Positions 46,787 through 56,288 are shown, numbered from the stretch's first letter. The stretch is 64,000 nucleotides of DNA from Streptomyces sp. NBC_01224 (GCF_036002945.1 NZ_CP108529.1:1116001-1180000); one strand, 5' to 3'. Translations and numbers: made by a program. The notes: generated by a model not told the origin, from the sequence alone.

Positions 46787-48807
46787 CCGACACGACGAGC
46801 GGCGCCGTCGCCGCACGCCCCGATCTGCTCGCCCTCACCGCGGACACGCTCGCGTCACTGGCCAACCGCGGCCTGGTCAAACGGGCCACGAAGGAGCTGG
46901 ACGCGGGCACGGTGCCCGCTCTCATGACCGACCCGGACACCACGGTGCGAGCCCGTTTCGACGACGGCACCACCACGGCGCTGCCGCCCGGCACCGGTCT
47001 GGACGACGGCGACTGCAGCTGCGCCGCACCAGGGGTGTGCCGCCACCTCATCGCCCTGGTGCTGGCCTATCAGCGCGGGTTCGAGGCCGGGACGGCCGCC
47101 CCCGCCCCCGTGACCGACTGGTCCCCCGGCAGCACCGACGACACGGCCCTGGCCGAAGCCGTAGGCGCCCGGCCGCTCGCCGCGGCCCGCCGCGCCTTCG
47201 AGCGGGGTTACGCCGCCCTTGTGCACCGCCCGTCCCCGGACCATTCCGAGCCCCGGGTCGAACTCCCCACCTGCACGGTGCGCTTCCCGGTCCCCGGCGA
47301 GATCGCGTACGCGCTGACGGATGCGGCAGCCGTGCTGCGCGGCGAGATGGTGGCGCTCGCGGTATGGGCGTTCCGGGCCGCCGACGCAGCGGGGACCGAC
47401 GAGCGGCCCGTCCCCGTCCAGGTCGGCGGACGCGCCACCGCGCCGCCCACGGCCGGGCCCGCGCTCGACGCGGCCGTCGAGCTGGCGGGAGAGCTGCTGG
47501 TGGAGGGCGTGGCCCATGTCGGACCGGTCCACGGCGGAGCCCTGGCACGGGCCGGTGCCGGGCTGACCGCCGAGTCACTGCACTGGCCCGCGGGTGCGCT
47601 CGCCGAGTTGACGGACCAGCTCACGGCGTACGCCGACCGCAACGCCCACTACCGCCCGGAGATGGTCGCCGCCCTGCTCACCGAGTTGTACGCCCGTAGG
47701 CGGGCCGGCGCGCTCCCCGGCGTACTGGGTAGCCGCGATGCCGGTGACACCCCGCTGCGCCGGGTCCGGCTCACCTCGCTCGGCTGCCGTGTCCACGGCA
47801 CACCGCAGTCCCTGATCTGCGAGGTGTATTTCGCTCATCCCGGCGCGGGCACCGTCCTCGTCCTGCGAAAGACCTGGACGGCTGGCGAGGGCAAGGAGCT
47901 CACCGGCCATCTGCTGTCCACCCGCCGCGTCCTCGCCACGCCGCTGAGCTCACTGGCCGCCGGAAGCCTGGTCAGCGAGAGCGTGCGGCGCACGCCGAGC
48001 CGCGCGCTGACGATCGCCCGGGGCCGGCTGGGCACGACGACCATCACGCCCGTCGGCGCCGCCTGGACGGAGCTTCCGGAGCCGTTGCTCGTACGGGATC
48101 TGTCCGCGCTGACGGCGGGCTGGGAGGGCAGGCCGCCCCGGCTGATCCGGCCGCGGATCGAGGCGGAGGCGGTCCATGTCGTCGCCCTGTCACAGGTGGA
48201 GAGCGTCGGTTACGACCCAGCCGAGCAGCGCCTCGAAGCCGTCGTGCGCGATGCCTCGGGGACCCCCGCGCTGGTGACGTCGGGCTACCGGCCGGAGTGC
48301 CCCGGTGCGTTGGACGCCCTGGCCGACGCGCTGGAGGGCGGCGCCACGCACGTCAGTGGTTCGGTGCACCGCTCCGGTGGTGGAATCCGGATCGATCCGA
48401 TCGCGGTGCTCACCCCGGCCGGGGTGGTCGTGCCCGATCTCGCGCCCGGTGACGGTTCCACGGCGTTGGCAGCGACGGTGCACCGTCCGTCCGATCCGCT
48501 GACGGCGGTGCTGGACGAGGCGATATCCGCCATGTCGGCGGTGCCGCACAGCGGACTGCGCCATCTGAACAGCCCCGCCCGTTCCCGTATCGACGAGGCG
48601 GCGACCGCGCTGTCACGCACCGGCCTGACCCGTGCCGCGACCCTGCTGCGCGCCTTCCTCGACGCTCTGGACGCCGGGGCCGCGCCGAACGGGGAGGGCC
48701 TCGCCGCCCGCTCCGATGCGTGGCTGGAAGCCCAGCTCCATCTCCTGGTCAGCAGCGAACTCCGTTCCTCTCAACCGGAGTTCGTGGCAGCTTCGGTATC
48801 CGCCTAG
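46783..48807 (+). CDS. SWIM zinc-finger protein (YehQ-like)
   Basis: 674 residues. The SWIM motif C-x-C-x(5)-C-x-H is C78, C80, C86 and H88 (DCSCAAPGVCRHL). The rest has no named domain; it is Ala/Leu-rich and mostly helical, with a beta-rich part near residues 320-480. SWIM domains bind DNA or proteins. Last gene of the operon: its TAG stop and the convergent GH4 gene's TAG share the palindrome CTAG (48804-48807). Confidence 0.88.
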   Translation: MTDTTSGAVAARPDLLALTADTLASLANRGLVKRATKELDAGTVPALMTDPDTTVRARFDDGTTTALPPGTGLDDGDCSCAAPGVCRHLIALVLAYQRGFEAGTAAPAPVTDWSPGSTDDTALAEAVGARPLAAARRAFERGYAALVHRPSPDHSEPRVELPTCTVRFPVPGEIAYALTDAAAVLRGEMVALAVWAFRAADAAGTDERPVPVQVGGRATAPPTAGPALDAAVELAGELLVEGVAHVGPVHGGALARAGAGLTAESLHWPAGALAELTDQLTAYADRNAHYRPEMVAALLTELYARRRAGALPGVLGSRDAGDTPLRRVRLTSLGCRVHGTPQSLICEVYFAHPGAGTVLVLRKTWTAGEGKELTGHLLSTRRVLATPLSSLAAGSLVSESVRRTPSRALTIARGRLGTTTITPVGAAWTELPEPLLVRDLSALTAGWEGRPPRLIRPRIEAEAVHVVALSQVESVGYDPAEQRLEAVVRDASGTPALVTSGYRPECPGALDALADALEGGATHVSGSVHRSGGGIRIDPIAVLTPAGVVVPDLAPGDGSTALAATVHRPSDPLTAVLDEAISAMSAVPHSGLRHLNSPARSRIDEAATALSRTGLTRAATLLRAFLDALDAGAAPNGEGLAARSDAWLEAQLHLLVSSELRSSQPEFVAASVSA

Positions 48808-50150
48808 GGCCGGTTCAGATAGGCGAGCCCGGGATGGGCCTTCGTGTACCCGTCGAGGAGTCGTCCGGCCACGGTCACCGAGTCGACCAGTGGGTGCAGC
48901 GCGAAGGCCTTCACGGCGGTGGCGCGTGATCCGCTTTCCGCCGCGTCCAGTACCGCGCGCTCGACGGCCTTGACCGCGGTGACCAGGCCGACGGCGTGGT
49001 ACGGAAGCGGGTCGACGGCGACGGGACGGGCGCCGTTCGCGTCGACCAGGCACGGCACCTCGATGACGGCGTCCGTGTCGAACACGGAAAGCGTCGTGCG
49101 GTTGCGGACGTTGAGGATGAGCGAGGTCCGTTCGTTGCGGGCGACGGCCCGCATGAGGGCGAGCGCCACCTTCTCGTAGCCGCCGGACTCCAGATCGCTC
49201 TCGTCCCGCTCGCCGACCCCGGCGACCTCCCGGTTCTCCGACATATAGGTGGCTTCGCGTTCGGCGCGGGTGCGGTCCCAGGCCGGCAGTGCGGGGGCGG
49301 CCGGGTCCTTCACCCGGGCGTAGAAGCCCTCCTGCTGCTCACGGAGAAAGGAGCCCCGGGTCTGCTCGGCGTCCTGGTAGGCGCGTACGGCTTCCCGGTT
49401 GAAGTAGTAGTAGTGCAGATACTCGTTGGGGATGGCGCCCAGCGACTGCAGCCAGTCGACGCCGAAGAGTCTGCCTTCCTCGAAGGAACCGAGAAGTTCC
49501 GGGTCCGCCAGCAGCCGCGGGAGTTCGTCGCGGCCGTCGACGTGCAGTGCGCGGACCCAGCCGAGATGGTTGAGGCCGACGTAGTCGATCCGGGATCGGT
49601 CGGGGTCGGCGCCGAGCACCCGAGCGATTCGGCGGCCGAGGCCGACCGGGGAGTCGCAGATGCCGATGACCCGGTCCCCCAGGTGACGGGACATGGCCTC
49701 GGTGACCAGGCCTGCCGGGTTGGTGAAGTTGATGACCCAGGCGTCCGGGGCGAGCCGCGCGATGCGTTGGGCGAGGTCGACGGCGACGGGCACGGTGCGC
49801 AGCCCGTACGCGATGCCGCCCGCCCCGACCGTCTCCTGGCCGAGTACGCCTTGGTCGAGGGCGACCCGTTCGTCGGTGGCCCGCCCTTCGAGACCTCCGA
49901 CGCGAACCGCCGAGAAGACGAAGTCGGCGCCGCTCAGCGCCTCGTCGAGCTCGGTGGTGGCGGTGACGGCGGGCGCGTCCGGGACGTTCGCGGCCTGTTC
50001 GCCGAGCACCCGGGCGATAGCGGTGAGCCGGCCGGCGTCGGTGTCGTAGAGGGTGACCGCGGTCACGCGGCCCTCGGCGTGATCGGCGAGCAGCGCCCCG
50101 TACACGAGTGGAACCCGGAATCCGCCGCCGCCCAGAATTGTCAGCTTCAC
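48804..50150 (-). CDS. GH4 family glycosidase, 6-phospho-beta-glucosidase-like
   Basis: 448 residues from the GTG at 50150, which begins KLTILGGGGFRVPLVY, the NAD-binding motif of family 4. Family 4 enzymes hydrolyse (phospho)glycosides by NAD-dependent redox elimination with a divalent metal. Further motifs: INFTNPAGLVTEAM, VIGICDSPVGLGRRIA (metal-binding Cys), YVGLNHLGWVRAL (metal-binding His). Substrate is probably 6-phospho-beta-glucoside, although Streptomyces lacks many matching PTS systems, so other substrates are possible. Not in an operon. Confidence 0.9.
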   Translation of the reverse strand: MKLTILGGGGFRVPLVYGALLADHAEGRVTAVTLYDTDAGRLTAIARVLGEQAANVPDAPAVTATTELDEALSGADFVFSAVRVGGLEGRATDERVALDQGVLGQETVGAGGIAYGLRTVPVAVDLAQRIARLAPDAWVINFTNPAGLVTEAMSRHLGDRVIGICDSPVGLGRRIARVLGADPDRSRIDYVGLNHLGWVRALHVDGRDELPRLLADPELLGSFEEGRLFGVDWLQSLGAIPNEYLHYYYFNREAVRAYQDAEQTRGSFLREQQEGFYARVKDPAAPALPAWDRTRAEREATYMSENREVAGVGERDESDLESGGYEKVALALMRAVARNERTSLILNVRNRTTLSVFDTDAVIEVPCLVDANGARPVAVDPLPYHAVGLVTAVKAVERAVLDAAESGSRATAVKAFALHPLVDSVTVAGRLLDGYTKAHPGLAYLNRP

Positions 50151-50298
50151 GCTTCCGCATGGTACGTGGGCGGGCCCGGACGGGGCCCGGGCGACTCCGG
50201 AAGGCAGCTGTCCACCGGCGCCGACAGCACCCGGCCCGGAGGCCGCGGACCGGCGGGTCCGCGCCACCGGGCCGGTGATTCGTCTCGATCCCGCCGGT

Positions 50299-51891
50299 TC
50301 AGTTGCCGCTCCACCAGCGCGATACGGCCCGCCACAGCCTCGCGGGGGCGGCTTGCCTGCGCTGCTGCGGGATCCGGCCCGCGGCGGACCGCCCGGCGGA
50401 CGTGCCACCGGACTCGTCGGTCACCGTCGCAGTGGACGTCACACCAGGCGCACCGGGCGCAGCCGGCGCACCCATCGAGGCAGGCGCCGGTGCCGCACCG
50501 GGAGTGCGTCCGGGTGTGGGGGCGGTGTGCCGGACCGTGGACTGCGCCTCCCAGTCCTGGCGCGGCAGGTTCGGCCTCCCTATGGACGGCGGTTCCTTGT
50601 CGTCCTGCGGCTCACGCGCGGCGAAGTCCGCCGGAAGCTCCACCAGGTGCCGGCCCATGATGTTCCCGATCCATCTCAGCTCGCTCTCGTCGACGGCCAG
50701 TTCGAGGTCGGGGAGCCGCATGAGCAGGGCGTCGACACCGACGTCCGCGATGGCGCGTCCGATGTCCTGCCCCGGGCATTCATGGGGGCCGCCGCTGAAT
50801 GCGAGGTGGGCGCGGTTGCCTTCCATGTCGGCGTTGAGGTCGGGCCGCACCAGCGGATCGGTGTTGGCCGGTGCGATGCCGACGATCAGGGCGTCGCCCG
50901 CCTTGATCTGCTTACCGCCCAGTTCGGTGTCGCCGACCGCCCAGCGGCCGAAGACCGCGGTGAACGGCGGTTCGTCCCACAGGGTCTGCTCGACCGCTTC
51001 GGGCACCGTCATATGACCACCGCTGAGCCTGGCCCGGAAGCGGGGATCGGTGAGCACCATGCGCAGGACGTTGGCGATCAGGTTGGCGGTCGCCTCGTAG
51101 GAGGCGATGAGGATCAGCCGCAGATGCTCGCTGACCTCCTGGTCGTTCATTCCTGCCGGATGCTCGACGAGCCAGGTGGCGAAGTCGTCGGCGGGTTCGC
51201 GCCGGCGGCGCTGGACGAGCCGGGTCAGTGCCTGAAGGACGTAGGCGTTGCTCGCGACGGCGGTCGCCGTGCCGCGGGTCATGTCACGGGCGGCCTGGAC
51301 CATCCGGTCGTTGTACTCCTCGGGCATGCCGAGGATCGCGCACATCACCATCATCGGCAGCCGCTCGGCGAACTGGCTGACCAGGTCGACGCGGCCTTCC
51401 TGGCAGAAGCCGTTGACGAGCCGGTTGCTGTAGCGGTTGACGTGGCGGCGCACCCCGCGGGTGTCGATGCGGCCCATGCTGTCGGTGACCGCGCCGCGCT
51501 GGCGTTCATGGGTGGCGCCGTCGGCGAAGACACAGACCGGCTGCCAGGTGAAGATCGGGGCCAGTGGGTGGTCCGGGGCGACTGTGCCGTCCTGCAGGGC
51601 CCGCCATCGCCGGGAGTCGCGGGAGAACTGCGAGGGGGTACGGGTCATGTGCAGGTTCTCGCTGTGCCCGAGGACCAGCCAGGCGGGTACGTCTCCGTGC
51701 AGCAGTACGGGGGCCACGCTGCCGTGTTCGGCGCGCAGTTTGTCGTACAGCCCGTGGGGGTCCCGCTCGGCCTCCGGGCCGTAGAGCCGGCGCAGTCCGC
51801 CGGGGCCGACACCGAGGCCGTGGGCCGGGCACTCGGGGGGCGGAACCGGCCCCTGAGCCGCTCCGGGCTCGTAGTGAAAGGGGGTTGTCAC
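50299..51891 (-). CDS. cvnE: CvnE: conservon cytochrome P450 (CYP157-like) without the ExxR motif
   Basis: 530 residues. The heme loop is FSGGPHECPG with C372 as axial ligand. The K-helix ExxR is replaced by EQTLW (301-305), the hallmark of CYP157, a family whose members keep only the cysteine among the invariant P450 residues. The I helix reads LILIASYEATAN and not AGxET. An extra C-terminal tail of about 100 residues is Pro/Ala-rich with a basic RRQAAPARLWRAVSRWW end that might associate with membrane. Lies 66 bases after cvnD as the last conservon gene. Likely electron-transfer or redox partner in the G-protein-like CvnA-D system; catalytic role unclear. Confidence 0.9.
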   Translation of the reverse strand: MTTPFHYEPGAAQGPVPPPECPAHGLGVGPGGLRRLYGPEAERDPHGLYDKLRAEHGSVAPVLLHGDVPAWLVLGHSENLHMTRTPSQFSRDSRRWRALQDGTVAPDHPLAPIFTWQPVCVFADGATHERQRGAVTDSMGRIDTRGVRRHVNRYSNRLVNGFCQEGRVDLVSQFAERLPMMVMCAILGMPEEYNDRMVQAARDMTRGTATAVASNAYVLQALTRLVQRRRREPADDFATWLVEHPAGMNDQEVSEHLRLILIASYEATANLIANVLRMVLTDPRFRARLSGGHMTVPEAVEQTLWDEPPFTAVFGRWAVGDTELGGKQIKAGDALIVGIAPANTDPLVRPDLNADMEGNRAHLAFSGGPHECPGQDIGRAIADVGVDALLMRLPDLELAVDESELRWIGNIMGRHLVELPADFAAREPQDDKEPPSIGRPNLPRQDWEAQSTVRHTAPTPGRTPGAAPAPASMGAPAAPGAPGVTSTATVTDESGGTSAGRSAAGRIPQQRRQAAPARLWRAVSRWWSGN

Positions 51892-51957
51892 GATCGCTCC
51901 AGGGATCAGGATTCCAAGGACCAGACGGATGGGACGCGCGGGGGGTGTGTACTGCTG

Positions 51958-52572
51958 TCAGGCGAGCGGGAGGGCCAGACTGTGCAGATAGCGCATCAGC
52001 GTCATCAGTACGTCTCGGCTGGAGGCACGCAGCCGGGCGTCGCAGTCGATCACGGGGACCTCTTCGGGGAGGTCCAGAGCGGCACGCAGCGTCTCGACGG
52101 GGTGTTTCGGGGCGTCGGGGAAGGTGTTGACGGCGACGACGAACGGCACGCCGCGCTCCTCCAGCCGCCCGATGACGTCGAAGCTGACTTCGAGGCGGCG
52201 GGTGTCGATGAGGACCACCGCGCCGAGGGCACCTTCGAACAGGCCGTTCCACAGGAACCAGAACCGTTCCTGGCCCGGGGTGCCGAACAGATAGAGGATC
52301 AGTTCCTCACTGATGGAGATCCGGCCGAAGTCCATGGCGACGGTGGTCGCGGTCTTGCTCTCCACCCCGAAGTTGTCGTCCACGCCGACTCCGGCCTGGG
52401 TCATGGTCTCTTCGGTGGTCAGCGGCCGGATCTCGCTGACGGATCCGACCATGGTCGTCTTGCCGACCCCGAACCCTCCGACGATCACGACCTTCACCGC
52501 GGCTGTCGCCGTGGTGGGAAGGACGTCCTCGCGCCGGGGGCCGGTGATCGTGTCAGAGCTTCTGAAGTCCAT
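51958..52572 (-). CDS. cvnD: CvnD: conservon small GTPase
   Basis: 204 residues. Ras/MglA-like P-loop GGFGVGKT at 32-39, switch II GTPGQERF at 97-104, and NTFPDA (149-154) where Ras has NKxD. Couples the sensor-like CvnA and roadblock CvnB to downstream effects. The start lies 20 bases inside cvnC, so the two overlap. Confidence 0.92.
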   Translation of the reverse strand: MDFRSSDTITGPRREDVLPTTATAAVKVVIVGGFGVGKTTMVGSVSEIRPLTTEETMTQAGVGVDDNFGVESKTATTVAMDFGRISISEELILYLFGTPGQERFWFLWNGLFEGALGAVVLIDTRRLEVSFDVIGRLEERGVPFVVAVNTFPDAPKHPVETLRAALDLPEEVPVIDCDARLRASSRDVLMTLMRYLHSLALPLA

Positions 52573-52924
52573 GCATCACCGCTTCGAGAAGGGACCTGTC
52601 CGGGAGAGTGGCGCGGACGATGGGCGCGCGCGATTCGATGAGTTCGCTCGCGAGGAGTTCCGTGAGGAGCGATGTCACCACGCTGAAGGGCAGACCGAGG
52701 TACGCCGAGATCTCGGCGACGGATAACGGCGCCTGACAGAGCCGCAGGATCACGGCCTGCTCGGGCTGGACAGTCGGCGTCGGCTGGGCCTTCGCGACGA
52801 CCATCGTGACCAGGTCGAGCGGCGCCCGCTCGCTGCCGTCGGGATCGCCGGTGATCACGTACAGCCGTTCCGGGTCGCTCAGTGACGGATCGGCCTCTCG
52901 GCGTTCTCGTCGGGGAGAATTCAT
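52553..52924 (-). CDS. cvnC: CvnC: conservon DUF742 protein
   Basis: 123 residues. DUF742 pattern: RLYVITGDP, DLVTMVVAK, VQPEQAVILRLCQAPLSVAEISAYLGLPFSVVTSLL (winged-helix-like), then RATLPDRSLLEAVMHGLQKL. A TTA codon at codon 67 (bases 52726-52724) makes the conservon a candidate for bldA-dependent expression. ATGA overlap with cvnB. Confidence 0.92.
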   Translation of the reverse strand: MNSPRRERREADPSLSDPERLYVITGDPDGSERAPLDLVTMVVAKAQPTPTVQPEQAVILRLCQAPLSVAEISAYLGLPFSVVTSLLTELLASELIESRAPIVRATLPDRSLLEAVMHGLQKL

Positions 52925-53328
52925 CCGGCCTGCCCATCATGGCGCGGCGGGCTCGTCAGGTGGGCGCCGATCCTGACGACCATGTCGCGCATCCGCGACC
53001 CGACGAGCCCCGCGTCGACCGTCTCACCGGCAAGGACCGCGAGGTACGCCCCGGTTCCGGCGGCCATCAAGTAGAAGAAGCCGCCGGTGACTTCGATGAC
53101 GACGAGGCGCATAAGGCCGTCGCTGTAAGGGATTTCGGAGGCGACGGCGGCGGCCAGGCTCTGCAGCCCCGCGCAGGCCGCCGCGAGGCGGTCGGCGACA
53201 TCGGGGTCGCCGCCGTGCCGGGCGATGCGCAGACCGTCGGCGGAGAGCACCACGATCTGGTGGATGTCCGGCACGTCGTCTGCCAGTTCCTTGAGCATCC
53301 AGTCCATATTTCCCCGCTGCTGGATCAC
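52921..53328 (-). CDS. cvnB: CvnB: conservon roadblock/LC7 protein
   Basis: 135 residues. Roadblock fold: WMLKELADDVPDIHQIVVLSADGLRIA and YLMAAGTGAYLAVLAGETVDAGLVGSRM. Probably controls the CvnD GTPase as Mgl-B-like proteins do. GTG at 53328 overlaps the cvnA stop (GTGA). Confidence 0.92.
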   Translation of the reverse strand: MIQQRGNMDWMLKELADDVPDIHQIVVLSADGLRIARHGGDPDVADRLAAACAGLQSLAAAVASEIPYSDGLMRLVVIEVTGGFFYLMAAGTGAYLAVLAGETVDAGLVGSRMRDMVVRIGAHLTSPPRHDGQAG

Positions 53329-54932
53329 TTCAGGTCTCCCTTGTCCCAGGCATCGTCAGAGTCTTCGTCGGTCTTCGGCTCCTGCGGCACACCGTTGACG
53401 GCGTTGGTGAAGGCCTCCAGCCAGAGTCCGGGGGGCTGCGCCTTGCCGCTGTCGTTCCCCTGGCCGTGGCCGCTGATGTGGCCGTTGCGCTGTCCTGCGG
53501 TGGGGTCGACGGCCTGCGCGGGGAGGTTGTGCGAGCCCAGGGGGGCGCGGCCACGGCTGCGGCGTTGCGGGAGACCGCCCGCGGTCCACTCGGTCACCAC
53601 GGGGACGTCATCCTCCATGGCGGCCGCGGGGACGGCCGGCCGGGTGACGGGTGCGACCGGTCCGGTGGCGGGGCGCTGGGCCACGGGGCGGGGCTTGCGA
53701 CGTGCCGGCACGACGTGCTTCATCGCCTCCTGGTCGATGTCGCTGGTGGGCCTCGATGTGGCGCCGATGCCGTGGGCGATGCCGGGAGCGGGTCCGGTGG
53801 TGATCATGGCGCGGGGCACGATGAGTACGGCACGGACACCGCCGTACGCGGACTGCCGCAGCGAGACCTGGAGGTCGTACATCCGCGAGAGCCGTCCGAC
53901 GACTGCCATGCCGAGTCGCGGGGACTCGCCGAGGTCGTTCATGTTGGAGCCGGCCTGCGCCCTGGCGAGCATGTTCTCGGCCCGCGCGCGGGCCTCCTCG
54001 CTGAGCGAGACGCCGCCGTCCTCGATCTCGATGGCGATGCCGGTCTGCACCTCGACGGCGGTGACGTGCACCCGGGTCTGCGGCGGCGAGTAGCGGGTGG
54101 CGTTGTCGAGGAGTTCGGCGCAGGCGTGGATGAGCGGTTCGACGGCCGTGCCGATGATGGCGACCTTGGCGATCGAGTGCAGATCGACGCGCGGGTACTC
54201 CAGGATGCGCGACATGGCGCCGCGCAGCACGCTGAACAGCGGTACGGGCTTGGGCCATTGGCGACTGGGGCGGGCGCCGCCGAGTACCGCGATGGAGTCG
54301 GCGAGACGGCCGATCAGCGCGGTGCCGTGGTCGATGCGGAGCAGGTCGTCGAAGACATCGGGGTTGCGCCCGTGGTGCTCCTCCATCTCCCGCAGTTCAC
54401 TCGCCTGGCGGTGGACGATCGCCTGGACCCGCCGGGCGACGTTGACGAAGGCGCGCTGCGCGGAGTCACGCATCGCCTCTTCGTTGTCGATGATGTTCAG
54501 CACCGTGTAGACGAGGGTGCGCTGGGCGTCGGGCAGGTCGCGGTACAGCTCGTCCGCGTCGACGACATCACGGAGCACCTCTTCGGGCGAATTACCCACG
54601 CGCAGCCGGTGGATGGCGGCCGGCAGGAGCTCCTTGCTGATCCTCACGGTCTCGTCGTCGTGTGTGGCGATGCGCCGCTCCAGGTCGACGAAGCGCCGTT
54701 CGTACACCGCACGCTGGGTGCGCAGATCGCGTGCCCGGCGGGCGAGTTGAAGGGTGAGTACGGCGACCACGACGGTGGCGAGCGCGCCGCACCAGACGAC
54801 TGGTATCCGCGCGGCCGGGGAAACCAGTGCCACCGCGGCGGCGGTGGCACCGCCCATCAGGAGCACGGGCAGCAACATGGCGCGAACGACGGGGGTTCCT
54901 CGTTCGATCGGCGGTGATTCAACACGAACCAT
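53325..54932 (-). CDS. cvnA: CvnA: conservon sensor-kinase-like protein
   Basis: 535 residues. Two N-terminal helices (about 18-38 and 46-64) anchor it to the membrane; a helical nitrate-sensor-like region follows, then a GHKL ATPase with N box HACAELLDNATRYSPP (269-284) and GMAVVGRLSRMYDLQV. The His-phosphoacceptor box of true kinases is not seen. A disordered tail of about 120 residues carries Pro, Arg and Gly. The ATG follows AGAGGT. First gene of the conservon. Confidence 0.92.
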   Translation of the reverse strand: MVRVESPPIERGTPVVRAMLLPVLLMGGATAAAVALVSPAARIPVVWCGALATVVVAVLTLQLARRARDLRTQRAVYERRFVDLERRIATHDDETVRISKELLPAAIHRLRVGNSPEEVLRDVVDADELYRDLPDAQRTLVYTVLNIIDNEEAMRDSAQRAFVNVARRVQAIVHRQASELREMEEHHGRNPDVFDDLLRIDHGTALIGRLADSIAVLGGARPSRQWPKPVPLFSVLRGAMSRILEYPRVDLHSIAKVAIIGTAVEPLIHACAELLDNATRYSPPQTRVHVTAVEVQTGIAIEIEDGGVSLSEEARARAENMLARAQAGSNMNDLGESPRLGMAVVGRLSRMYDLQVSLRQSAYGGVRAVLIVPRAMITTGPAPGIAHGIGATSRPTSDIDQEAMKHVVPARRKPRPVAQRPATGPVAPVTRPAVPAAAMEDDVPVVTEWTAGGLPQRRSRGRAPLGSHNLPAQAVDPTAGQRNGHISGHGQGNDSGKAQPPGLWLEAFTNAVNGVPQEPKTDEDSDDAWDKGDLK

Positions 54933-55361
54933 CTAAAACCTCTGGCGGTTGATTCGGGAGGTATAAGCGCTTGCAGGACACTCGGGAACAAGCGCTCGAA
55001 TTCATATCAACTCGACTTCGCTGCGCGTGAGCTTAGTCAGATCGGAACAGTGCTTCGGCACATTCACCCAACCCCCTGCGCGAGCGCTCCCGCGGTAATA
55101 CACTCACGAGTTTTTGCACGCACCGCCTCCGCGCGTGCACAAGGAGTAACGAGCGGGGGAAATTCGCAAGGCCGAGCACTCTTCGTACCTCACAGAGGGA
55201 CAGTCGCAGAGATGCCCGGAAGGCCGATTCGAGCACGCTTACGGAAGGAGTAGGGCAGATGGAGAAATAGCCGAATGGCTCCATCCCAGGACCGATCCAT
55301 TCCGTACCGCAAAGAGGGACGCGGGCACATGTGATCGAAGCGGATCGAAAGGAGCACATTC
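54933..55361. other. Intergenic region between cvnA and the SDR remnant
   Basis: 429 bases of lower GC than its surroundings with no gene seen. It must carry the cvn promoter (minus) and a promoter for the SDR/IclR side (plus). No tRNA or clear dyad was found. Confidence 0.5.
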
Positions 55362-55490
55362 ATGACTGAAGGACGGGTGCACGGCAAGGTCGCCATAGTG
55401 ACGGGCGGTGCGGGTGGTATCGGTGCGGAGATCTGCCGCGTCCTCACCGCACAGGGAAGGGCTCGACGGTCGTCGCCGCCGATCGGAATC
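55362..55490 (+). pseudogene. 5' remnant of a short-chain dehydrogenase (SDR), frameshifted and truncated
   Basis: Starts with a good ribosome site (AAAGGAG) and reads MTEGRVHGKVAIVTGGAGGIGAEICRVLTAQG, the SDR Rossmann start (TGGAGGIG). After AQG the expected next strand (GSTVVAADRN) is in another frame, consistent with a small insertion near 55455-55460. Nothing of the remaining 200 residues is left; the IclR gene begins soon after. The promoter and start may still be active. Confidence 0.8.
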
Positions 55491-55509
55491 GAAGAAGAAC
55501 GGACACACC

Positions 55510-56265
55510 ATGGGGCCGACACGGGGCTACACCATCGAATCGCTGGACACCGGGCTCCGGCTGATGCAGCTGTTCCTCACCCATGACACGCTCACCGTCT
55601 CCGAGGCTGCCGAGCTGCTCTCCGTCGGCCGGTCCACCGCCCACCGGGTGCTCAGCACCCTGGCGGGACGCGGCTTCGCGATCCGGGACTCCTCCGGCCG
55701 CGGCTATTGCGCCGGTCCCGAACTCGTACGGCTCGGCCGCCCGGCGGGCTTCGGTACGGCCGTCCGCGAACAGCTCGGAGCGGTACTGGACGACGCGGTA
55801 CGGCGCACCGGTGAGACCGTGCAGAGTGCGGCACTGATCGGCGACCAGATCATCATCACCGACGGCCGCGAGTCCTCGCACCCGGTGCGGGTGATGCTGG
55901 AGATGGGCCGTACTCATCCCGCCCACGCCACCTCGGGCGGCAAGATGCTGCTCTCCCGGATGACGGTGGAGCAGGTCTGCGCCCTCTACCCGCAGGAGGA
56001 GCTGGCGGAGGTCACCCCGAACACCCTCACCTCGCGGTCCGCACTGCTCGCGGAGCTCGATGAGATCCGCTCCTGCGGATACGCCCTCAGCCGCGGGGAG
56101 TCGGTCTGGGGCATGAACGCCGTCGCCGTTCCGCTGGCCGGGGCGAGCTGGCGGGACCGGCTGGCCCTGATGGCATCGGCGCCCGCCGACCGCGGCGACG
56201 ACGCGGCACTCATCCGCCGCGCCGAGGAACTGCGCCGGTCCGCCGCACTGTTGGGCGCACTCTGA
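55510..56265 (+). CDS. IclR-family transcriptional regulator
   Basis: 251 residues from the ATG at 55510; the ribosome site is weak, and the upstream frame is a fused remnant. HTH at about residues 8-65 (TLTVSEAAELLSVGRSTAHRVLSTLAGRGF) and a ligand-binding domain at about 75-245 (THPAHATSGGKMLLSRMT, GYALSRGESVWGMNAVAVPL). IclR proteins control catabolic genes such as aromatic acid degradation. Its presumed targets on both sides, an SDR and an MFS transporter, are only remnants. Confidence 0.88.
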   Translation: MGPTRGYTIESLDTGLRLMQLFLTHDTLTVSEAAELLSVGRSTAHRVLSTLAGRGFAIRDSSGRGYCAGPELVRLGRPAGFGTAVREQLGAVLDDAVRRTGETVQSAALIGDQIIITDGRESSHPVRVMLEMGRTHPAHATSGGKMLLSRMTVEQVCALYPQEELAEVTPNTLTSRSALLAELDEIRSCGYALSRGESVWGMNAVAVPLAGASWRDRLALMASAPADRGDDAALIRRAEELRRSAALLGAL

Positions 56266-56288
56266 AGCGGGCTCCGAACCACCGCTTC

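Noticed and set aside
55362..55586. 74-residue SDR-like ORF as a functional small protein
   Set aside because: Only the first Rossmann strand and helix remain, followed by a frameshifted, Arg/His-rich tail.
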